Notes: generated by a model from the letters alone, not told the origin. A DNA stretch of 64,000 nucleotides from Sclerodactyla briareus (GCA_026419785.1 JAODTK010005643.1:1-64000); one strand, 5' to 3'. Counted from the stretch's first letter, positions 33,901-45,329 are shown. Translations and numbers: made by a program.

Positions 33901-36385
33901 TAGTAGTAGTATATAAGAATGGAGTAATGCACTCTCACTGAAAAAGTGTGCAGGCATTTGGCGCTGGTATCTGAACAAATGAGTCTATGCCTTTGGCAGC
34001 TGATATCTGAACAAATTAGTAATGCTAAATCCAAGGCATCCAAAGATAAAGCTCCTGCTACTGTTATTGATGCGCTGTGGAAGAATATGGAGATGAACAA
34101 TATGTCATGTTTATGTGATTCGCTATGTCTGGTTATGTGCAAGCATTTGCAACCAACTTACAGCATCAGCACCTACTATGAGCCTGGAAGGGACCTGTGC
34201 CCAACCCCTGCTGGAAGGTGATTGCACTCCTCACTTTGATTACCCACTTCCTCACATTACTGGCGCATTTTCAATCCATTGTTGCTCTATATACCTGGGG
34301 ATTGTCTCTGCAGCTAAGGAAAGTTGTAATAGTTACAGGCTTGCCATTTTGCCTTCCAGTAATTATTTGATGTGCCCCGCCTGTTCCAAATTTGATAAGA
34401 TGTATCGAGAGGGAAATGTACACTCTCAGGCTACCACCAAACCATGAAGTTACATGCATTTAATGATTATTGAGAGGCAAACTTTCATTAATATTTGGGA
34501 TGTTTCTGTTTGTCATGCTTCTGGTGATAATAATTAATTCGAATATTAAAACTTACAAGATCATCAATGGAGAGAAATGAGGTGGGTCAAAATGTTGAGA
34601 ATATGCATTGTTTGAAAGATGGCAGCATACATACTCACATACACACGATCATGATTGCTTTTATATTCTAATTAATCCTTTCTCTGACAACTGTCCATTG
34701 TACATTTTGTAACCTTACCATTGTTTCAGGTGAAGTCATCCACCTGGAAGGAAGATAACATGATATAAGAGCTGCTTGCCAGTGAGACAGTTACTGTCCA
34801 TAACCAATCGTCTTGGCTATCTGCTGGTAAACCTGGTCAGTGATGAGACAGAGCAGAACACATTGTCAGAGTTGTAACCGTTTTGTAGAACGGATTTGCA
34901 GGCTTAGGATGATAATCGTTCTAACCGTTTTACTTCTGAAATACACCGATGAGGACTATAATGTAAGTTTGCCTTATACGTTAAGTAGAATACATCATCA
35001 TCACCTATAACTGAAAACTTTCTATCAGTCTTCAGTGACATGAATGTGAAGAGGCCGACCCATTATTGTATCGTATATTGTAAGAATGTTTTAATGTGAG
35101 GATGCCTCGTATCGCGGAAGTCAAATGTATTTTCTTCATTTCATTTATTAACATCACTGGCCTTGCAACATGGAAACTGGAAAGTTATGAGTTATGGTTT
35201 ATTAAACTTACTCCCACGCTATTCGGCGGTCAAAAACGAAACTGAATAACCAATGGATAACTATTCAGTGTAGTTTCACATAATCCAAGTTACTCTTTTC
35301 TCCGGAACAATCGGTCCCCGGAAAGATCACAACTTGAACTTGAACCTGGAACGGATACCGTCCAAACACTCTGTGGGAGAAAAACCGACCAGGAATGGGT
35401 TTTGGCCATATCAACTCCATAGTTATTCTCTTCTGTTTTTGGAGTACTTCTCGCCCCAATAAGAATATCTTGTACCAGCATCTCTAAATATGCGACCTGC
35501 ACTCACTCCCATCCTTGTCTACGTGTTTTTCAATAGCCATTCCTACAAGATATATTGATTGTTAAATTGTTGATTCAAGCTAGACGTTGAGGAGGTCACC
35601 TTCAGTCTACATATCGTTCAAGTCGCATACTTTCAAAACCTGTCATTTTAATACCTACTCCACAACACATTAAACAATATCTAACTGGAAAATTATGACA
35701 TGATAGAAACAAAATACATGGATGTATTACCATGAGATTTACAGCTATTTCATGATTGGACAATTTGGCAGCTAATACGTCTATAATTCTCCCTTGTTCC
35801 AATAATTCTTTCTTGCAGTCAGTTAATTATGGAGTACAGAAGACTAAAATCCGACTCCTGTGGATTATATCACATTCCAAAATCAGTCGCTTTATACTGC
35901 TGCGTCACAACTCAGCTGAGCTGAAGTCCCAGAAGATGATGCCCATACACGTTGATCGGTGAATCATCTGCCAAGGTTTGTTGATGTGTTTTGTTAACAC
36001 AGAACACATTACAAGCTTTTTTCACTTTGGACTACACAGAAAGAGCAGACTTCACTTGCAATAGAGGATGGACTATACATAGATGCAACTGGCCATATCA
36101 GTCAACTATTTTCAAAACTGAAAACGTGTGCCCATTTTGATATCCGGCATGAGGAAATACCCGCCCCGTGATCCATCCCTTTTTATATGCCATAATATTC
36201 CACAGAACCGGGCATACTAAAAATAACACCTATACTTTAGGTTTAGCTACAACCCCAGCCATATGGCTGGGGCGAGCTATTGTGCTCGTGCGCGTCATCT
36301 ATCTTTTAGTCCTGGTTCATCAACTGATCAAATTGCTACTGCCTCCTGCATTGGTGTGGTGGATCATGGATGAAACTTGGTCACA
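30930..36385. other. Long stretch without a supported gene
   Basis: Contains several open frames of 80 to 144 codons (32044-32304 plus, 33544-33978 minus, 34115-34447 plus) with no recognised domain. A short duplicated word GAGGTAT(G)TGGCTCAGAGCTAACA sits at 31446 and 31507. A single unit of the ACTTGG-type degenerate repeat is at 31360-31440. Acceptor-like tracts occur at 32022, 34731 and 35818, but no phase-consistent exon could be defended. Confidence 0.35.
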
Positions 36386-36389
36386 ATGA

Positions 36390-37545
36390 TTACTGGGTGA
36401 AGGGGCATCTGGGGATGTTCAGGACGTTTTTGAGGTCAAAAGGTCACTAGGGTGCTAACTTCGGCCATTTTTTGCGAAAAACTGAAAAAATGCTTCCCTA
36501 CAGTTCAATCATCAGATGTTCAGGAAACTTAGTCAGTTTGTGCCAGTAACTAATGGTGCACACGATGTTGGTCAATATTAAGGGCAAATGTCATCTAAGG
36601 TAAATTTTGGCGAAAAGGTCATTTTTGGGTGGGTCCAACGTGTGTCAAACGCTGCTTCTCCCACAGATTGAATTGGAATGATCCGTGATGGAGTGTGGTC
36701 CAACAGGGTGTTCAGGAAGTTGAGCCAAAGTTATCTCGGGATCAATTTCGGACCTTTTGTTGCGAAAAACTGCAAAATGCTTTTCTCCTCTTATGAGTTT
36801 CAAATCGGATGTTTTCATGAAGCTGTCATATTTATCAGTGACCAATGGTCTATGGGATGTACACCAATTAGAGGTCAAAGGTCCTCTGGCTAGGGGTCAT
36901 TTTGGCCAAAAGAAGGTCCATTTTTTGGGGTCCAACAGTCAAACGCCTCTTCTCCCACAGATTGAATTGGAGTGATCATGTATTTGGTTCATACCGGGTG
37001 TTGAGGAAGCTGTGGTCAAAGTTATCTAGGGATAATTCGGACATTTGCGAAAAACTGCAAAATGCTTCTCCTCTTATAGTTCAAATCGGATTGTTCATTG
37101 AAAGCTTGTCAGTATATCAGGAACCAATGGGTCATATGGGAGGTACACCAATTAGAGGTGTCAAAGGCATCTAGGGGGTCCATTTTGGCCAAAAAGGTCA
37201 TTTTGGGGGTCCAACAGTTCAAAACCGCTCTTCCCCACAGATTGAATTGGACTTATAAGGATAGTTGGTCATACAGGATGTTCAGGAAAATTGAGGACGC
37301 CGAAGGTCATCTATGATCAATTCCGGCCATTTTGCGAAAAAAACTGCAAAATGTTTTCCTCCTACAATTCAAATCGGATTTTCAATGAATTTTTGTCACA
37401 TTACCAGTGAACCAATGGTACAGACACATGATGTTTCAGGAATTTTGAAGTCGAAGGAATCTAGGTGTTTATTTTGGCCCACAATGGTCCTTTTAGGATC
37501 GAACCCAGTCTTCTCCCACAGATTGAATCGTATGAATGATAATAA
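36390..37545 (+). repeat. ~287 bp tandem repeat, about four copies
   Basis: The block TTGCGAAAAACTGCAAAATGCTT-like recurs near 36470, 36752, 37043 and 37331, giving periods of about 285-290 bases. Other markers in each unit are CCACAGATTGAATTGG, CAGGATGTTCAGGAAG, ACCAATGG and TTTTGGCCAAAAAGGTCA. Units are diverged by substitutions and small gaps, and frames are not conserved, so this is noncoding satellite-like DNA in an intergenic or intronic position. Open frames of 70 to 90 codons inside are repeat artefacts. Confidence 0.85.
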
Positions 37546-38015
37546 TTAATAATATTTAGGACTTGATAGAGCACCTAATGCCCAAAAGCCTCTATGCCTT
37601 TACAAGCAAATAAAACAGAGCATAAAAAGAAAAAATAATCAGTACACAAAAACAGGAAGAAACACACAACAAAGACGAACATAGAATCATCCGACAGAAG
37701 TGCGAGTGCAGAGAACGTTTTAAGAGAAGGACGAGAATGAAAGTAGTTACAGTCCGGATCCAGGCGGACAGAGCGGAATGGTAATTCACAAAGGGAGGCG
37801 CAGCAGAAGCGAATGAACGGTCACCGTAGAACTTGGTGGATGAGCGAACCGTGACTTTAAGCTGTTGCTTGGAAAATTACCTTAGGGATCTGAAGGAACT
37901 GCAGCTATATAAGCTCTGAGATGAACTAGGAGCCATGCAGTTGATTGCTTTATATTGAGTAGAAGATCTTAAAAGCAAATTCTCTCCTTACTGGGAAGCC
38001 AGTGAACCTGTATAT
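37545..38015 (-). mobile_element. 5'-truncated LINE 3' end (L2/CR1-like group)
   Basis: On the minus strand, codons near 37980-37890 read an AINCMAPSYLRAYI-like block, and 37860-37700 read KFYGDRSFASAAP followed by a frame-shifted WNSLP/VR-DPDCNYF-like tail. The order MAPxYL, then YGDRSFaxAAPxLWNxLP, then a Phe/Leu-rich end is typical of the C-terminus of APE-type LINEs of the L2/CR1 kind. It ends at 37545 in ATTATTAATTATTATC, matching the ATT-type simple-repeat tail of these LINEs. Only the last part of ORF2 remains. Confidence 0.7.
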
Positions 38016-38189
38016 CAGTGGAGTGGAATGGTCCAACAAGAGCAAATTATTTGAACATGCCTACATCAATTAATAATGGAAATGAATCCTGTGGTGTCTT
38101 ATTGTAAGCTGACATTGACTATGCTATATGGAGACAGGGTTAATGTTTTTTCTCCGCTGACAAAGTCAGGACGATACTTACGATCACTG

Positions 38190-38345
38190 GTAGTGTTTGT
38201 GTGTATGTATGTGTGTGTGTTTGTGTTTGTGTGTGGTGTGCGTGTGGCGTGAGTGGGGTGTGTGTGTCCCCCTTTCTCGTTAGCAAGACTTCTCCAAAAC
38301 GGTTAAGGCCGATTTTAATAACAATTGGAATTAGTATTAGGGTTG
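38190..38345 (+). repeat. (TG)n plus CTCGTTAGC dispersed repeat
   Basis: TG-rich tract, then CCCCCTTTCTCGTTAGCAAG, then AAAACGGTTAAGGCCGATTTTAATAACAATTGGAA and GGGTTGGGTGCAAC. The same series appears at 63860-64000 with TCACACTCTCTCGTTAGCAG and CCGATTATGACGAAATTTTG, and in part at 26285-26340. Confidence 0.7.
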
Positions 38346-38569
38346 GGTGCAACACATCTGATTAGATTTTCGATGCAAAAGTCACTCAACTAACTAGGTT
38401 AATTAGCCCTATTTTATGTATATTTGTTGTTTAGCGCGCGTGGCGAGATCACGGATGAACCGTAGGTGCTATAGTGACTTTGGTTTAGCACATCCGGTGC
38501 ACGAGTATAATGTAGATCCCTGCTTGGATTTTCATTTCAGCATAAAATAATTTAAATAGTTTGTCTAAT

Positions 38570-39080
38570 TTGCTAATTTATGCGAAATCTTGAATTTGGT
38601 TGGATTTTCATGAAACCTGGTGGGTAAGGTTCACCTTGAGTTCCAAATTTCTATATCATGGATTCAGTTTCACTGGAGGTCATTCAACTGTTCTAATTTG
38701 CATGATTTATGCATATTTTCAAAGATTCTAGTGATGAAACTCTTTGTAGGTTTGGCTTACCTTCACTCTCCAATACTTTAAACTGGACTGGCGGATCAGT
38801 GTGTATTATGGTGCCATAGGCAATTCCAACTCAAAGTTTGTTAGAATTTGTATGCAGCTTGATGGGTATGGTCTACCATTCAGTCCCGAATATTTTAACA
38901 TTGCCTCGAGCCACTGGGGGTTATTCAGTGTGTATTACATGCTTCATTCATGCAAATATTGAAGTTTGTTGATTCCCATGAAATGCATAGGCAATTTCAG
39001 TCATATTTCCACAAAAATTATACGCCTTTGGTAGACTTGGTCAATAATGAGTCCTTATGAATTTGAAATTGGTCAATGAA
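38570..39080 (+). repeat. Degenerate ~125 bp tandem repeats
   Basis: Four units at roughly 38615, 38740, 38865 and 38985 share a TTCATGAAA.CTTGGTGGGTA.GGTTCACC-like start, an AGTCC(A)AAT.TTT middle and a GCATA/ATGCAAAT end. They directly follow the TG/CTCGTTAGC repeat, so the two may form one composite dispersed element. No coding frame. Confidence 0.5.
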
Positions 39081-39356
39081 TAGTGAGCTGTTTCTGTTAA
39101 ATGCTAATACAAAAATCTGAAAGCAACACATGGAATGCCTTGTAATTGTTTTGCATGGTGATTATAGAAGAAACCACGGATCACAGCAACCAGGGCCCCG
39201 GGGAAAAATGGAAAAACACTGGGGTGATCGCCTTGTTTAAAGCATTCTGGAAGACAGAGATGTGGGTGCTAAGCCTTCTGAAAAAAGAGTAATTTTGTCA
39301 GACATACCTGCAAACAACATCTAACATCGATGATGTTCTTTTTTGTTTTGCAACAG

Positions 39357-39512
39357 ACTGATATTGACCATGTGTGTAAGGCCCAGCAGGGTGCAATATG
39401 CCTTCAGACTTCGCAGGAACCGAGAGACGTTGGTGGACACTGCAGTAGTAGACGCCAAACTAACAGTTCAACAGGATGGAATCCCCACTGAGGAAACACC
39501 CTTGAAAACAAG
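39357..39512 (+). CDS. Candidate exon, 156 bases, phase 2-2
   Basis: TTTTGTTTTGCAACAG precedes and AAAACAAG|GTGAGG follows, both good splice matches. One frame is open across the whole exon and reads LILTMCVRPSRVQYAFRLRR, then NRETLVDTAVVDAKLTVQQD and a short PTEETPLKTR end. Other frames have stops. Base composition is more coding-like than its surroundings. The phase matches the exons at 28313 and 30792, but the next confident exon (40816) starts in phase 0, so a missing exon or another transcript is implied. No domain recognised. Confidence 0.5.
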
Positions 39513-39639
39513 GTGAGGTCTCAATGATCCATGAACTGACATATTGATCATGTGTATAAGGGAATGATGAAAGTGCAGTGAGTATAGTAAGGCATATTAA
39601 CAGATTGATAGAAAACTAAGGTGATATTAGATCATGCTG

Positions 39640-40045
39640 AACAGCTACTCACAGAAAATTTTTGAAAGTAGGGAAGCTTTCGGTGGCTATCCAGCAGCAC
39701 CTTCTTCAGCTGGGGTTGGACTGGTCACATGACCTGACAGGTGGTAGGTCCTGTAAATTGGAGCGAATGCGCATGGCCTCTTGTACTTCTTTCTCAAAAC
39801 CATATGAGTTGGGTTCCCGATCCATGATCTTAGTCTTTTCCTTTTCGAGAGTTGGTGTTTGATTCAGTATTCAGCTTCGGGAGAAGGTCTTGTTTTTTCT
39901 TCGATTCCTGACCCCCAATGCTCAGGAAAGTTTCCTATATAATCTGCATCACAGTCATTGCAGCTGAGTGAGTAAACTACTCCTCAAGTGGTGAGCTTGT
40001 ATCTGGGATGGTAACAAGGTTCTCCTACCAGAGAGTGAGTGTGAG
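39640..40045 (-). pseudogene. Second Penelope-type GIY-YIG relic
   Basis: Minus-strand codons at about 39983-39930 read VVYSLSCNDCDADYIGNF, a good GIY-YIG start with the paired cysteines kept; further on (about 39830-39760) KIMDREPNSYGFEKEVQEAM matches the conserved C-terminal part (DRE.N....R.VKEAI.I) of the same nuclease type. Frame breaks separate the two. No RT was found upstream on the same strand, so the element is 5'-truncated. The nuclease is followed, as in Penelope-like elements, by a noncoding tail with a hammerhead-like core at 39709-39676. It lies in the intron before the 40816 exon, opposite to the gene. The plus-strand open frame here is a shadow. Confidence 0.75.
39676..39709 (-). 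ncRNA. Hammerhead-like core with strong stem II
   Basis: On the minus strand CTGAAGA is followed by A, then GGTG (CT) GCT, a GGAT loop, AGC CACC, then GAAAGC. This gives CUGANGA, a seven-pair stem II with a two-base bulge, and GAAA: all conserved core positions of a hammerhead ribozyme. Stems I and III and the cleavage site would need flanking bases that I could not pair with confidence, so a partial or minimal ribozyme is the reading. Confidence 0.5.
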
Positions 40046-40815
40046 GTCAGGTATTGGAGATGAGTTTATTGTATTTTATACCTATAAACTGAAATATATG
40101 TGAGATAGGCTCACATGAACCTTAAATAGTAAATACTGCGATTTCGCTCCTTGATTACAGGAAACAGGGAATAGATATGAACATAGAAATGAATAAGATT
40201 ATTCTTCAACATTTTGTGAACATTCGATTTGTTACAGGGTTTTGAGAGTAATGTGTTGCATTGCCTCCGTATAACATGAACACCAGTGATCTCACATGAG
40301 GAATTATTGGCGGAATCTGATCAGCTAAAGATTGATCTGGGGGTTCAACTCCCGTAATGTAATAAATAGAAATGACCGGAAGTCATTAAAGGCACAAGTG
40401 AAGTAATGTGTGAAAGATTATTGCAAAAATATATTTCTTCCTGAATAAGATGGTTTCATTATACCTGGTTAGTGCTATTATTGTATATATATTGTTATTC
40501 GTGTTCAGAATCATTCAACATAGGATAGTGCCCATTTTGAATCAGTGGCTCGCTCATGCTTTAACCACTTTTCCAAGGGGTGAGACCTGTATCACTGGTC
40601 TAAGTCACATTGTTTAGGGGCCGTCAACTGGGCAGTATTTCCCACAAATTGACCGAAACTAACCTTTAGATAACCTTTGATTCCTCCAAAATATGAGAAG
40701 ATACTCTACCGTTGAAGTGTTTTGGTTGCCAATCTTTGTCAGATTAAGTGGTATCTAAATATTTCTTCTCCTACATCAAAGTCTTTTAACACTGCGGGTT
40801 ATTCTTTATCTACAG

Positions 40816-40876
40816 GTTACCAATCTTTTTGTTTCTGCCGAGAGTCAACGATACCTTGAACAGTTAACTGAACCAG
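40816..40876 (+). CDS. ZU5-UPA gene, exon upstream of the ZU5 part
   Basis: TTTATCTACAG precedes and AACCAG|GTGAGG follows. The frame starting at the first base reads VTNLFVSAESQRYLEQLTEP and leaves one base, G. The next exon (45195) starts with TA, completing a Val codon in the frame that continues to the ZU5 exon, so the splice phase fits. The intron between the two holds the 2.2 kb hAT-like element. The Gln/Glu/Leu-rich sequence could end a helical or coiled-coil region. Where the gene begins upstream is not established. Confidence 0.6.
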
Positions 40877-40929
40877 GTGAGGAGTCATTTAGACACTCGT
40901 CCAAACCACATAGCATGTTTAGGCTGTTA

Positions 40930-41160
40930 CAGTGTTACTGATTCCCTCACAAAGTCAGAGGAATGTGTGGGTGTATGTGGTGTGGATGGATGAAGCTCAT
41001 ATTTGGTATGTATGTGAACCCTATTGTCTTGAGGTCGATTCAGGGTTAACCTGAGGTCAGCAGAGGTCAAAGTCCGGAAACCATGTGAATTTGATAAGTA
41101 AAAAATGCTTAGCTTGATCAAATTGAATTTTGGTGTGTAGCTTCCTTATCAAGAGTAATT
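40930..41160 (+). repeat. Diverged TG-type dispersed repeat
   Basis: CCTCACAAAGTCAGAGGAATGTG, a GTGTATGTGGTGTGG tract, CATATTTGGTATGTA, and a GACCTCTGCTGACCTCAGGTTAACC-like block on the minus strand, followed by AATTTTGGTGTGTAG. It resembles the TG/CTCGTTAGC family but is too diverged to be certain. Confidence 0.35.
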
Positions 41161-42371
41161 AACCCTATTGTTTTGTCAAGACGGTGCAACATGGGCAACT
41201 GTGAGACATATCAGTTACTTATAATGAGCTAGAACAATTCCATCTCTTCCTGTACCCCTGGACACTCAGCAATGAGTCAAGATATCACTGAACCTTTCGG
41301 CTTTCTGCATATTCAAGATGAGCTGGCTAGTATCTTATCCCTTGCTCTGTATCTGTTCATAGGTTATCCGAAATGATTCAAGGAAGCCACAAAGCTTTTT
41401 GATTTTGTGATTTCGTTTGGCATTGTAGTTAAATTCCAATACGTATGCAGGCATTTTATTCGTATCAGATCTATGAATACATTAACATACACATCTGTTA
41501 ATGTGCCATTATCCTGACCATACCTAAAACCAACTCTCTGCAGTAAGGCATCTATCAGCTATTCGTTTGTGTTCTATCAAACACATCCTCATCATGGAAA
41601 TAGACTGTCCCATGCAGCCTACTTGTGCATATATTCCAATTGATAGATGCATACCATCACATACACATTTGTGTTTATATCTTCATGTTTTTTAAGAGTA
41701 ATGGATCTTGATGAGTCTTCTCTTTATACTATGGCAAGTTCATTGAGAAGATTTCCAAGGCTAAATATTTCACCATCCTTGTAACAAGTCCACTCCCATC
41801 CTGGCTACCCGTCCCATCATAATCACACACACACTATTCTCACATCGTTTATCCAAGGTCCATACGGTGCACTGAATGAAGCAGGGGGCATCAATCTCAA
41901 CAAGCTACAACTTGGAAGCTAGCAAGTGCTTAGATCTATAACACCTGCTGATATGGAGAGAGTTCTAGAAGATAGGGACCCAGGTCAGAGGTTAATGAGA
42001 TACTCGATGAGAGGGAATTGATCATGCCAACAAATGAAATTTACATACCAAGGACTGAAAGAGCCTCCCACCCTCGACAAGGTTGCCAAGGATGATACTC
42101 TCATACATGGAGTCGTCTGATGAAATCCATGAAGTAGCAAAGAGGTATGTAGGAGCTTGTAGATATCTTCAATCACAGTAATCCTGAAGGGTGAACGGTT
42201 ATAGGACTCTGTATTCCCTGGGTGCAAAAGCTTCAAAAAATGTCATGTAGGATGAAGCGCCTGCGATTAGCAAATTAAGTGTGTAATGATCACTAGAATA
42301 TATCCTACCAACATGGCATATTAGACTTACAGCTGAGAGTTGATACTAAACCAACAATGGGTATTCCAAGA
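41161..42371. other. Intron sequence, nothing recognised
   Basis: Part of the intron between the exons at 40876 and 45195. No domain, RNA or clear repeat was seen before the hAT-like element. Confidence 0.4.
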
Positions 42372-42378
42372 CTAGTCA

Positions 42379-44560
42379 CAGTGTTGTAGTCGAGACGGCA
42401 AACCGAGACCGATACCGAGACCAGAGGGTGTCGAGACCGATACGGACCAGGACACAATTCGAGACCGAGCCCGGACCACAGCAAGTTCGAACCGAGATCG
42501 AGACTCGAGACCGAATGTATATAGTATACAGGGCAACAATTTTCGAAGTCCGAACTGTATGGTAGGCCTATTATTATTTACGCCACCATACCTCCTACTT
42601 TTGACAATGACAGACAACCTCTGCTCATCGAACACATTTGTGCTCTTTCGACATCTGCAATCACTCAACACTTCTTCTTCCCTCCCGATCATTCTCCACA
42701 ATTGACGAGGATAGTCCAACCACTGAGCATAATCAGGGCGTTGCCAATGTGAGCATGCATGCCCCCGCCCGATTCCCGACTAAAGAGCAAAAGGCACCCC
42801 CCCCCCCTTCCCCCCAGTTCGCCAAATTTATCGGTGAAGCCATGAACCACAAGACACAACCCCTCATGGGCCTCATCACATTGCATAAAGTAAAAATAAG
42901 ATTGTGAAGACCCTGCCAGGATGCAGACTGACCCTATGTAATTCAACACTACTGGATTATGGCACCGATAACAACAGTCAATTGGCCACTGCGACTCCAT
43001 GGATGAGCCCTCCCATCTCCCACTCTTCCCCTTGGTCACCTCTTTTCCATTTGGCCTGGGAGCATTCTTCTCTGCATCCTTCATGGCAAGCATTCAGAAT
43101 ACTCTGGCTTCCTAAACCAGGAATTATGATCATCTCTCTAAGAGTCTCTGTCTTCCCAATTAGCTTCTTATGTCGTAATGCCTGCCCCCCCTCCCCCCAC
43201 CCCCCCAACAGGACATCCCTCTTCCTTCTGTCCAGATGAAGGCGCTATTGGTGTCTCCTCAAGCCCCATCCCTAGATCCAAAATCAAACCATAACTTGGC
43301 CCCTTCAAATGCATTACCAGTAGCTTTTTCCTATGATTGGATGACCAATTTCATATACAATGTCCTGTCACGTTACGCCTCACTGTCAAAATGAGAATTC
43401 AGTGTTTAGGCCAGGTTTCTACTTGTGTACCTTTTCACACATACCATTACAGTTTAAGGTGGTCATTTCTCAACTAATCAACAGCTATATAGCAAATACC
43501 TCCTGGACAAACGATGCCCCACTGGGGCTAGGCCTAGTACTACTATCATGGGGCGAATTGCCATAATGCTCTTAAAAAATACTCTATTGATTGACATGGG
43601 CATGACCGATACATCATGAACAAAGTAGCCAATAGAGCATCCAGGTACATGTAAATAAGTGTACTGAGAACAATTCCGCATTCAAGGACGTGCAGGGCCA
43701 ATGTCAGATCAACTTCCTTCCGCGAACTGGTACACAATTTCATAAAGGGCCAACCACAACTGGAAAATCACAGTTCATAACATTGATAACTGATAGTCGT
43801 TTGGGCTACAACAGTGACTAGCATGATTTAATTACCAATACTGCTTCCCTCCTCCCCACTAAATTAGTGACTGAAGCACTAAAGATGCACCCTCCTTCTC
43901 TTCTGTCCAGTATCAGGGTTTAGTGCCTGTTTGAGTTTTGTATCGGGGTGACATACGAATGGGGTTCCTATGTTTATAGGCCCGGGTTCTTTTTTATACA
44001 TTCATTTTTTTTCATGGTTGGGGTTCAATATATTGGGGTTGGATAAGAATGAGGTTGAATAGGCCTAACAATACTGCTTTGAAAATCGTGGAAGATAGGA
44101 TACTATTCAGGATTGAATAGACACATAACAATTTTTGGAGCAATTTGATTGGCTAATGGCCTAAAAATCCAGTCAAATACAGGCATTCTTAAAGTGAAGC
44201 AACAGTGTACTGTGACCTACCTGTGTGTGACGGCCAAACAAGTTGAAGCTAGCACCAATACTGGTCCCTGGGCAGTTTCCCACATTGACCAAGTACTTAA
44301 AGGCCCACTCCACTTGCTAGTTCCTAGCAAAGCTCAACACATGAATTGCAGGATGATTTTTGGCTTAACTAGAAATTATTATTCCGAAGAAAAAAGACGA
44401 CACCAATATTTTTGCGGGTCTCGAGCGGAGACCGGAAGAAATTTCCTAGACCGAAGGGTTCGCGACGAGAGCGAGACCGAGACCAGCAAAAAACTGGTCT
44501 CAAGACCGGGTATCGAGAGGGGGGGCAACGCGAGACCGGGTTCGAGGACACTACAACACT
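42379..44560. mobile_element. hAT-like non-autonomous DNA transposon (~2.18 kb)
   Basis: The left end AGTGTTGTAGTCGAGAC and the right end, read in reverse, AGTGTTGTAGTGTCCTCGA are terminal inverted repeats. CTAGTCA lies directly outside at 42372-42378 and again at 44561-44567, an apparent target-site duplication of 7 bases plus a mismatched eighth. A ~8-base duplication and CAGTG-type ends fit the hAT superfamily. Both subterminal regions are rich in GAGACCG words in opposite orientation. The inside (to 134 codons on the minus strand) shows no transposase. It sits in an intron of the ZU5-UPA gene. Confidence 0.8.
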
Positions 44561-44569
44561 CTAGTCATG

Positions 44570-45190
44570 TAGTATCTCAGGTAGGCATTAAATAGCATAT
44601 ACTGTAATGAGTGGAGCCAGAGAGTTGCTGAAGTGAACATTACAAATGAGCATAAATCTTGAAGGACGATACTCTCTACATGAACTCATCCGATGAGTGG
44701 AGTCATGTAGTGATAGTATATAGCATATAACAGGGCTGAGAAATGGAGATGACACCTTTTTAGGTGGAGTTAAGTAGAACGGGATGTAGGGATGAATAAA
44801 GTAAGCATTAACTGGCATATAATGGCTGAGTGAAGAGTCCAGTGGCTGATATTCTATTACATTGGAAGAGTTGGGTTCAGAGGCTGATGCTCTTTTACAT
44901 GTCTTTTATGTCATGACAGGAAACAGGAAGGGTGGATCCTATCATGTTCATAATAGACCACGCTTTGTGGCAAATAACTGAAATAGGCAATCAAGCAAGT
45001 TGTTGAACTGAAAATGAGTATTCCATTGTTTCGATAGACCTTGTTTTGTGATATATAAAGTTTGGCTAATAACTTGAATGGGTAATTAAGCAAGTGTTAG
45101 TTTTGGTTTGTTGAACTGAAAATGAGTATTTCTTTGTCTTTAAAGAATGCTAACCTCAGCTAACTGGAGGTGTGAAGGACCATAGCTACC
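44570..45190. other. Intron sequence, nothing recognised
   Basis: Between the hAT-like element and the next exon. Repeated short words (GGCATTAA.TAGCATAT, GAACTGAAAATGAGTATT) occur twice each, suggesting small duplications. Confidence 0.4.
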
Positions 45191-45194
45191 CCAG

Positions 45195-45329
45195 TAGAGA
45201 GTGATGGAGAACTAGGATTTCTCCTGAATGAAGGATTCACCAAACCAGATTCTGTTATGGCACTGAGGCTGTCATCAAGGCAGCTTGGTCTCGCAAGGCA
45301 AATCCTACAGCTCAAGTATAGACACAGAG
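45195..45329 (+). CDS. ZU5-UPA gene, exon just before the ZU5 domain
   Basis: The acceptor is most likely CTACCCCAG|TA; the donor ACAGAG|GTAAGT is an almost perfect consensus. The frame reads ESDGELGFLLNEGFTKPDSV then MALRLSSRQLGLARQILQLK and YRHR, leaving one base G. The ZU5 exon begins AG, giving Glu, so the frame continues directly. The Leu-rich helical stretch with SSRQLGLARQIL was not assigned to a domain. The phase match on both sides supports it as a real exon. The 5' edge could lie a few bases away because other AG dinucleotides are nearby. Confidence 0.75.

Noticed and set aside
33544-33978. 144-codon minus frame
   Set aside because: No recognised domain, no signal or splice context, and overlapping frames of similar length on the other strand.
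35819-35962. Possible exon after TTTCTTGCAG
   Set aside because: Acceptor is good, but no frame gives both an open exon and a fitting donor phase.
39662-39862. Plus-strand frame (LSVAIQQHLLQLGLDWS) that at first resembles a death-domain start
   Set aside because: The minus strand at the same place encodes conserved GIY-YIG blocks and the hammerhead-like core, which explain the sequence better; the resemblance is a few residues only.
42689-43093. 134-codon minus frame inside the hAT-like element
   Set aside because: No hAT dimerisation or zinc-finger features; Gly-rich low-complexity parts suggest chance.
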